From Linnemannia hyalina (Eukaryota; Mortierellomycota; Mortierellomycetes; Mortierellales; Mortierellaceae): a stretch of DNA of 64,000 nt. The notes under the pieces were generated by a model. The model saw only the letters and a list, made by a program, of their open reading frames with translations. It ran no database searches and was not told the origin of the DNA. The stretch spans positions 1,488,001 to 1,552,000 of the forward strand of contig JAHRHY010000010.1 in NCBI GenBank assembly GCA_019671135.1, written 5' to 3'. Made by a program: the position numbers and the translations under genes. How positions within the stretch are numbered: position 1 is the first letter of the stretch; each line of letters starts with the position of its first letter. Shown here piece after piece: positions 46,260 to 55,200 of the stretch.

Positions 46260-48890
46260 TTATCTGTTGCGAGCCATGTTCTTATTAGGTCGTGATGGTG
46301 GTGGTGACAAAGCGCGAGTAGGAGATATCGGCTCCTGTGGTTGCTGCTCCTGTTGCTGATGGTATTGCTGGAGTCTGGGATCGGCATTGTACTCTGCTCT
46401 GCCACGACTGGTCTCGCTCATAAACGTGGCGTTGGACTGATTGCTGTTATAGGCGCTGTTGCTATTCCGCTTGTTCTGTCGTGGAGACACCGGTCCTCTG
46501 TACGCGTTTCTACTGGAGTTGGAGTTGTATGTGGGTGGTGGCGTTGTCAAACTGACAGGAGCGGCGTCCAGATCTTCGCTGTTGTAGAATTGTCTGTGTG
46601 GTGATAGGGGTGACAAGGTTCCCCCTCCTCCTCCTCCTACTATCACGGGTCTTTGGGAGGGTGAGCTGTGGGTGTTGATCCGGAGCTGTGGGGATGTTGA
46701 GCGGTAGGCTGTTTGGATCGAGTAGTCATCTGGCGAAGGGTTGGCGTTGGCCTTAGTGGCCGTCGTCGCCCAGGCTGAGGGTTTCCAGGGCTCGGGGGTT
46801 TCTGTACGGTAGCCACCGCTATTTCCGAGGGAAGCAAGGTTGTTGCTGTACTCGGTTTGGTTCTTGAGGATGGGGCCGCCGTTGTTGGTCTTTTTGAAGG
46901 AGATTTCGTTGGTGGGGGTTAGGTTTGTCTGGCTGCCGTAGGGGTTGTCGACGTGGGCGAGGTCCTCAACATAGAAGCCGTCGTCGGGTTGTTGGGTTGT
47001 TACCTTCAAGTCGCGTCTGTATCGTTCTTGGCGATGAGGGTTGGTAGTAGTAGCAGTAGCGGCAGCTGAAGCAGATGTGAGAGCTCCAGCGGGGGAAGGG
47101 GAAGGCGTGTTGTCCCTGTGAGCGCCAGATGATGGTCCCTTGGCGTACAATTTGTCGCGACTCTCCTTGGAGACATCAACCATCATGAACTTACCCCCAT
47201 CCGCGCCACGCCTACCAAACAACCGCTCCCTCAAATCATGCCACAGCTCCAGTTTGGACCCAAAGATGATCAAGATCACAATGCCAAACAACGCCGGTAA
47301 GATATCGGAAAGCGCTGCCCACGCAAAGTTCGGCACAAATGGCTCAGCAATCGCCGCACACGTTCTCTGCGCAACCTCACCAGCCGCAATAAATTGGTCC
47401 GGAGTCGGGTTAGTCATAGAAAGACGCCCCGCTTTAATGGACGCAACGGCCTGTTCGGCAAGACAGGCAACCCATTGTTGGAACCAGATGGTGCTGGGAC
47501 CAACGGAGAGGAGCTTCTTGGCTTCGATGAAATAGAAGAGCCAGTAGATCATGTCGATAACGAGGAGCCAGAGGGCGAAGAGGCCAGGGCGCCATTGTTG
47601 TTTGAGGAGTTGAGAGATGTCGCGGGCGGTTTGGAGGCGGCGTTGACGGGCGGTCATGTTGGCAGGGTTGTTGTTTCCAGTGGAGCTGTTACCGTTGCTG
47701 CGGGAGTGTGAGTTGCTGACTGAGCTAGATGAGTTTGCCTGCACCGCCGTCTAATTCAACAAAGTCCATGTAAAAGCCGAAGTGTTAGCGAAAATGACCC
47801 TACAGTCCGTAATGAAACTGAGTAGTTCAAAGTTCTTTACAAAAACTTACCTTGATCATGAATCCAATGGTTCCCAAGTGCAACAACGTAGCCACACAAA
47901 CAATGACAGAAAGAGGATAAAATAAGAAAGCACTAGCAACGTCGGGTCCAACAAAACAGACGGACCCAAACCCAGGGTTCATAATCTGTTTCTTGACAAT
48001 GACAGGGATGACCAGAGCCAGGGGTAGGATGAAAGAGACGCCCATGAGTTTTGAGAGTGATCCTTGGATGAGTGAAGATCTGTAGACGGTCAAGAGGTGC
48101 AGGTTGGCAATTAAGAGGAAGCCGAGGCAGAGCATGACCAGTACGATGTAATGGAGTAACACGCCTAGTTTTGGTGCAGATGAACACAAAAGCATGTTAG
48201 TGTTTTCGTTGCGCCGCATGCCATGTTACACACAATCCGAAACAAGTAATCAAACGCGGATAAACTACCACGAAGCACTTGTGTACCTTGGACACCACAG
48301 AACCACGAATTGGTCAAATCTGCAATCTCATAAACATTCTTGCACAGCAAGTCCTCCTTCTTAAACAACCACGCCGTCCCCAGCGCCTCCCACGGAACCA
48401 TCAACATCGCAAACAAAAGGACAATCAAATGTGGATGTCTACGACGACTCGGAAGAATGAGGTAACAAATAGACAGGAACATGCACGCAGCGGCAGAGAG
48501 GAAGCGGAGGACACTGGTGACGGTGTAGACGTTTTCGAGTTTGTGCGGTTCATAGAATACTGAGGAGACTGGGCAGGGGATGCAGCAGGAACCGGAGCAG
48601 CCGAGAGTGGTTAGGTTGTAGATGTTGGGGACCATTGGTGGAGGGCATCCTGACAAGGAGGCGGAGGTGGAGGTTGTGGGAGAAGCTGGGGCAGATGTAG
48701 GGAGGTTGAAGTTGGTTGTTGCCGTTGGTGGGACGACTACTGCTGTGGTTGAGAGTGATGTAGTTGTGGTAGCTGGAGCTGAGGAGATGAGGGGGATGAA
48801 GGAGAGGGTCGTGAAAAGGAGGGTTGCGAGAGTGAGGAAGATTTGGCGTCTGGCTCGCCATGATGGTTGTGGGAGGTGTTTGTTGGTCAT
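46260..48890 (-). CDS. Seven-transmembrane receptor-like protein, copy A
   Basis: Three exons, 48287-48890, 47851-48164 and 46260-47750 (introns of phase 1 and 0), encode 802 residues. An N-terminal signal segment and a Thr/Ser-rich ectodomain lead to a Cys-rich motif (GCPPPMVPNIYNLTTLGCSG, then CCIPCP). Seven hydrophobic helices follow, including VLRFLSAAACMFLSICYLIL, LIVLLFAMLMVPWEALGTAW, VLLHYIVLVMLCLGFLLIAN and WAALSDILPALFGIVILIIF. The loop after helix 2 has paired cysteines, and the loop before helix 5 reads NPGFGSVCFVGPD. The third cytosolic loop is large and basic, and a long disordered tail ends RPNKNMARNR. Topology and the Cys-rich ectodomain resemble fungal and amoebal Frizzled/Smoothened-like or cAMP-receptor-like GPCRs. 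Subfamily and ligand are unknown. Copy B lies 10 kb away on the same strand with the same intron positions. Confidence 0.8.
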
Positions 48891-51800
48891 GGCGGTCTGA
48901 TAATTGTGGAGAAAAGGAGAGGACGTGGAGGATGGGAGGTCTATCGGCGACGAATGCACACGGAATAAAGAGAACCAAGGAGGAGGTCAATAAAAAAGGG
49001 ACAAAGGCCAAAGCAAAAGAAAAAGAAAAAGAAATGAAAGGCGAACAATGAATAAAGCGAAGGCCTGTCAAAGGCAAGACAAGAGAGAGAGAGAGCGGGG
49101 TGCGGAGTGTCGCGAGAGTGGTCCTTCCATGTCACCCCCACACCAATTCACATATGTCAATACAGTCGAACGATCGAATGCGCAAACGCCCATCCATGCA
49201 AACGCCCATCGACTTAAGCACCCAACAACCTTTCCGTCTTCATCCCTACTTGACATCTGAGCAATTCTCAGAACGATTGTTTTTTTTCCACATCAAGTTA
49301 GGCCTGGATGTGGACACACACTGTCGAACTGAGATAGAGAAAAGAAAGGAAGAAAAAAAAGCGTTTTGTATTTCAATTGGGTGTTTATCCAATATGGAGA
49401 ACCGGAGAATTGAGGGGGGGGGATCATGCTCTGACACAGTTCTATCTGCAATGAATATCCATCCAGTGGCAGAGAAGGGCGAAGGGGTACAGAAAACTCA
49501 AAAATGAAATGAGCATTCTTCACTATACCCTTTTCTCTTGAGTGCGAGAAGAAAAAAGGAAAATAAGAATCAACAAACGGAAACGGACACAACCATGAGC
49601 AAACAAACGGAACCAAATAAAAGCAAGCAGATCGTCAGAACAAATTCATCAAAGTTCTGCCGGAACTCAAATATAATATCGTTCATGTTTTGACTGTTCA
49701 GTAACACTCTTTTCCTTTAACACTCTTTTCTTTTCCCCTTTGTTGTCGTTTAGGACAATGGACTTGAAGACTGATGGAGAAATAGAAAACAGTGGTCGGG
49801 CCAGCTTGGGGCGTTGAGACATGGAGAAAGGGAAGTGGCGAGATAAAATGTGAGCCACGATACAGGAGCAAGACCGATTTGATGCCATTGGAAACACACA
49901 AAATAAGTTCTGAGAAGAACGTTACATTGGAGGTGGTGGAGAAGGAAAAGAATATCGAGAGATGAGGCACAAGTTCATATAGATGGAATTGTGTACACCC
50001 TTCATGCTACGTATCTTTTATTATGAAAGCAAGTAGGAACCCGCATTTTGTACTCAAGTGTACGAAGAATATTTTTTCGGCTTTCTTGACCATGGAAGCA
50101 AACACAAATCTAGTCCCAACCTAATATCAACGGTTATGTTGCTCCCTTGTTCGTTCTCCATCTTTCTCTCTTTTTCACACCTGTTCCTTTCTCCATCGTG
50201 TCCTCGCAGGCGTGATTGTTGTTGTGCAATATGATGGACAAGAGGGAGATGCTAAAGGATTGAGGGGTCGTGTTTGGTGGACCGTTGATTGACAACAAAT
50301 CGATGGTTTGTTTGTTGTAAGTTGTGTTGCCTCGACTGGTTGCACCAATGCCTTAGTCAATATTTCTCATATACTCACAGCACCAAGAGTGATTCAGAGA
50401 AGGTACCGGTGCGGAGGTACAGACAAGATTTGAAAAAAGACAAATGAGTGGGAGATGAGGGGAGGAGAATGAAAAAGGTGGAGGAAGGATAGAGAAGGGA
50501 GGCCCTTCTTGTTCCTCCACCGCCACACATTTATTTCTTTGTTCTTTCCCCATGACCTGATAGTCTACCAACATGTGGTTGTCATGTTCATATGCCAAGT
50601 GCATGTCTGAGTGTGAATGGGCCGTTGTGAGCATATGTGCAGCCTAGAACCTGAAGGAAGAAAAGTATGCGATCGGGGATGGATTCAACCGTGCCTCTGT
50701 CACCATATTAATGTTCTTATTACTCTGTGTTGGAAGAAGGATGGGGGAGCAGGATATTCATGACTGGATTGAATGGCAACGGCGGCTTAATTGACCCCTG
50801 CTGCCGGTTGATTGGTTTCTCTCTATCTATACCTGTCAAGCGATGTTTTCGCGACTGTGGAGGTATTCTTTTGTTTCTTGCGCATTGTTGTTTCCTCCAC
50901 AACAGATTGGCGAGAAGAATGAATGCTACTAGTACGTGGAGTTTACATATACTCATCATCTCTTTATTTGTTTGCGCGAGTGTGGTTCAGTATTTCACGA
51001 TAAAATGGTTGGCGAACGCCTTCAACTTCAAGCTCTCCTTGACGCGTCCCTGAAGCTAGATGTCTTAGATACGGAGTCTTTGATCAGGAATAGAAACACC
51101 CTAGCCTCGCCTTCAGTGCTACGAACACGCGAGGTGAAGGGGTTTTGACCAGTTCGTATCCTGGTTGTGATCCCTCTGTGCTTCTCTACACTCTCTGTCA
51201 TCATGGTCTGTGCCACCGAATGCAAAGAGAAAGAAAGCGAAAGAAAGAGCGAGGCTTGCGCTTGATTGCATTGGGTTCGATAGGGCAAAACAACATCAAC
51301 AGCAGGGCGCAAAGGTCTACCACAAACAATCAAAAAAGTGACGCTCACTTTGTCCCATGGGTCGACTTTGACGTCTCTCCATCCGTTTTCCCTTTTTCTC
51401 TTTTTCCTCTCCTTGCGATTCCATCTCCACCACTTAGTGCATTCTACTCTTTACGTCTGCTCATTCATCCTCATTCATCCTCATCACCCTTACCTCTGAA
51501 CGTGGCTTCACTCCCCCCACCCTCTGGTTGTAATTCTATTCTGCAGAAGAAAGAGAGTAACAACCGTTAGGAGCATCCTTGACAGCAAACGCGACACCTT
51601 ACTTACAGCGGCTGTACCCCCACCCCGTCCACAACGAGTACGACCTTTCACGACCCAATTGCCTGGGCGACAACCACAGGCCATCCTTCTTCGAATCTCG
51701 CAAGCTCACACATAAGCCTAGTGTCAAACCCCGACAGGTACGCACGAATTGTACGGGGTAACATACATGAGCAATTGCAATCCTGTGAGTGGTGGTCTCT

Positions 51801-52003
51801 AATCATTGGCTTTATCCTCGTTTTATTAGATACGTCGCCTATTACCATCACGCAACGTAGTGAGTGCTAGCTGTCTTCCTACAATTTGCCGACATAGAGC
51901 TATTTATCGCGACAAAAGTATGTATCCAAAGTGTCGTAGCAGACGTGAGAGAAGTAGGATTCAATCGTTCCCCACTGCGAGAACCAGAGATACTGTATCA
52001 GCC
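48891..52003. other. Long gene-free stretch upstream of the NLR-like gene
   Basis: About 3.1 kb between divergent genes. 48891-49100 is the purine-rich (plus strand) leader of receptor copy A. A 13-bp direct repeat, GCAAACGCCCATC, occurs at 49182 and 49198. The rest contains only short, overlapping frames without domains. The last part should carry the promoter of the NLR-like gene. Confidence 0.5.
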
Positions 52004-52117
52004 GTGTATTAGCTGGGTGTTAGCCGAGTGTTAGCTGGGTGTTAGCTGGGTGTTAGCTGGGTGTTGGCTGAGGCTGTTATTCGAGTGCTAGCCGAGCGTT
52101 AGCCGAGTGTTAGCTGG
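52004..52117. repeat. 11-bp tandem repeat array just upstream of the NLR-like gene
   Basis: Ten consecutive units follow the consensus GTGTTAGCYGR. Three identical GTGTTAGCTGG copies lie at 52028-52060, variant GTGTTAGCCGA-type copies lie at 52017, 52085 and 52096, and two units are stretched to 13 bp (52004 and 52072). The array ends about 130 bp before the chosen start codon, inside the presumed promoter or 5' leader. Confidence 0.85.
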
Positions 52118-52173
52118 GTACATTGTACCTGTGTTGATAAGAAATCTCGAAATGACAACGATAAGACAAATAT

Positions 52174-52218
52174 GTGAGCTCTTTCTCACTCATTTTTATT
52201 TTCCTTCATGTTTAATAG
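52174..52218 (+). other. Predicted 5'-leader intron of the NLR-like gene
   Basis: A 45-nt segment with donor gtgagc, a T-rich middle and acceptor aatag lies just before the chosen start. If it is spliced, the upstream ATG at 52152 runs into a stop codon, which favours translation from 52248. If it is not spliced, the frame could begin at 52152 and add 32 residues. Confidence 0.5.
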
Positions 52219-52247
52219 GAAACAATATAACACGCGCCGACATCGCC

Positions 52248-55200
52248 ATGACGACCTCAGGGCAGGAAAAGTTGGCTGAGAACTTACGCTCGACAACAAT
52301 CTCGAGAGTTCAATCAGGACCAGTGTGCCCCAAAGGATCACCTTTCGTTCGACTCGAGCAGGCATCCATGAAAGTTCTTTGTGCCAGTGTCAATCCCAAA
52401 GATCGGACAGTATTTAATGGACTCGCAGCTGTTCAAATTGGGATGACTAAAGTGCTTGCCCCTCAGGAATACCAACACAGCGACACGGCAGAATCCGGCG
52501 AACCCAACGTTAAATGCCTGCAACCATTGCTCCTGGTTGAATCAAAACCATCGACTGCCTCATCGCCCACTAGTTTCGACAACAACAACGCTTCATCGGG
52601 TGCAGCCCCAGTCATCTCGAAGTCATCTTCTAATCCGGACGCCTCAGAATCCAATGTAGCATCTCTACTCTCGCGTCAACACACCGCCCAGCACTATCTA
52701 AATCTTTTCCCTCAAAACGTCAACGTGCCATCTCCCCTGGTCTCATTGCCTCCCCTAGGCGCCCGCCTCGAGACCACGGCTCAATTGGCCTATTGCAGCA
52801 GTTTGCTCCACCCTCATTTGTCATCGTCTTTGGACTCTGCGAGGGCCACTGCTTTGGATTCCGCTCAGCACACGTCAGTGGACACGATCCTTCAGGACGA
52901 GGATGAGAGGGCTCAGATTCGCTGGCTGGTCACTAGGGTCGTTGAAGAGTTTGCGGCGGACAGGCTCAAGACGTCGGACAAGATCGCTGAAGTCGTTCTC
53001 CTCGGCTCTTTTCTCGGTCAGGAAGCTTACCGCAAGCTGCTCAACAGCTTCATCGCCGAGTTCGAGACAACAAGTCTGTTGGACATCGATTTGCTTCATG
53101 GACTCGTCCACCTTGTCCAATGCGCTCAGCCCGACTATCTCCTCCCCGACGACCTTGTCCGTATCCTCGTTGTCCTTCGAGCTCGTCTACAGGAGACCCA
53201 TCAGCAATCGACTAATCATCCTTATTATCTGACCTTGGCGCTCTCTTGCCTCCTGGATGTTATGGTCGAGGGCAAGGTCCAAGAACTGAACCGTGTCGTT
53301 AACCACGAGCCCCTCTCTGCGCTGTTGGGTCAATTGGTGAACATCTCGGATCCGTACCTCAAGCATCAAGCAGCCTATGCCCTGCAGGCGTTGCTTCATG
53401 TTCCGAACGACGAGACACGCCGGCAGTTCATGCTACGGCATGCAGGAAACATCACCATGGGCCTTCTAGGAGCTGCAAGTGTGTGCAAGCTGGATATTAG
53501 TGGGTTCACGGAGGGAGCTGGGGAGGTGGTCAAAACCGTCGAGGAGGTCGTTGAAGTCGGTGCCAAGATGCTCGGCGGCATTCAGTCGATACGTGAGAGC
53601 GGACAGGACATTTTCGCGAGCGTGGAAGGAGGAGTCCTGTCTGGTGGACGTCTACTCTGGTACGCCGCGTTGCGTGAAGCTCAGGATCACGTCCGCAACG
53701 GCCGACTGGCAGATTTCAACCGCCTGATCTTTGAGGCTCCTTGCCGTCGAGACGTCGAGTTCCAATGGGGCGTCTATAAGATCCTTGGAGAGATTGCTGT
53801 CGATTCGCAGTGGGAGGTCGCCACTCGTCAACAAGCTGTCGACCTACTTGCTGCGCTGTACAAAGACGATGCCATCAGGACCTCCAACGATGAGGTTGAA
53901 TCTTGGATCTTACAGATTCTCCGCAAGCTTGTTGCCCTGTCCGACCTATCTATTTCAGACTACGCCCAATCAGTACTCCAAAGCCTGGAGAAGGGAGGCA
54001 ACGCTACCACGCAGGGCCTCTACCGTGACATCGTGGCAGGCCCTCTCAGTCCGTATCCAATTAAGGCTGGCCTGCCCGTTCCGTCGACTTCGCCACTACT
54101 TGCTCGAGTGCTTGCTATTCCTGATGTCGAGTGCGATATTCACAGTTTGAGACACCAACGCATGGATAGTCATACCAGATCATTGTACATCCCGCCACAA
54201 GCCAAGCCAAGCCTCAAGTCTGACGAGACCACCTTGTTTCCGCTGATGGAGAAGGTGCTCGAGTTTGTTGAGAGTACTCAACAAGTGATGCTGCTGCTGG
54301 GCGATTCAGGAGCGGGAAAGTCGACATTCAGTCAGAAGCTAGAGCACACACTATGGACGAGCTACAAACCCTACGGACCCATTCCACTTTACATCAACCT
54401 CCCCACCATCGACAACCCGACGCAGGACCTTATCGGCAAAGAGTTGGACCATCAAAACTTTTCGGAGGAGCAGATCCAGGAGCTTAAGCTGCACCGACAG
54501 TTCATTCTCATCTGCGACGGATACGACGAAAGTCAGCTCAAGACCAACCTCCATACTGGCAATGCGTTCAACCAGCCATATCAATGGAAAGTCAAGATGG
54601 TTGTCAGCTGCCGGAGCCAGTACTTGGGGCAGGATTATCGTTCTCGGTTTCAGCCTCGACCAACTGACCACTCTGCTCATTCCACGTCCGATCTCCTGCT
54701 GGAAGCCGTGATTGCGCCTTTCACCAAGGCCCAAGTTGAGCAGTATGTCGACCAATACGTCAAGGAGTTGTCAGCGGACGACGATGTTCATGCGCGACCA
54801 ATATGGACAAAGGATGAGTACATGGAGAGGCTGACCAAGATTCCCAAGATGATGGAGCTGGTGTCGAATCCGTTCTTGCTGACTTTGTCGTTGAAGGCGT
54901 TGCCGGAGGTTATTGGATCCAAGAAGGAGTTTTCGACTATCCGGATAACCCGCGTTCAGTTGTACGATGGATTCGTTAAACGATGGCTCGAAGTCAACAA
55001 GCGGAGGTTGGAGAGCAGTACATTGAGCGAGAGCGAGCGTTCGGAATTCGATATGATCCTCGACGACGGCTTTCTCTACCACGGTATCAAGTTCCAAAAG
55101 GATCTTGCAGCGGCGATCTTCAAGGAGCAGAAAGGACAGCCCGTCGTCAGCTACACTCATCTCCGCGATAACAAGTCCTGGAAGTCCTCGTTCTTCAGTC

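Noticed and set aside
49182..49210. 13-bp direct repeat GCAAACGCCCATC
   Set aside because: There are only two copies, with no associated structure or gene. It is too little to interpret.
52107..52247. Extended N-terminus of the NLR-like protein from the repeat array
   Set aside because: That frame begins at a GTG inside the repeats. A GT-AG segment (52174-52218) suggests this is spliced leader, and the ATG at 52248 is the cleaner start.
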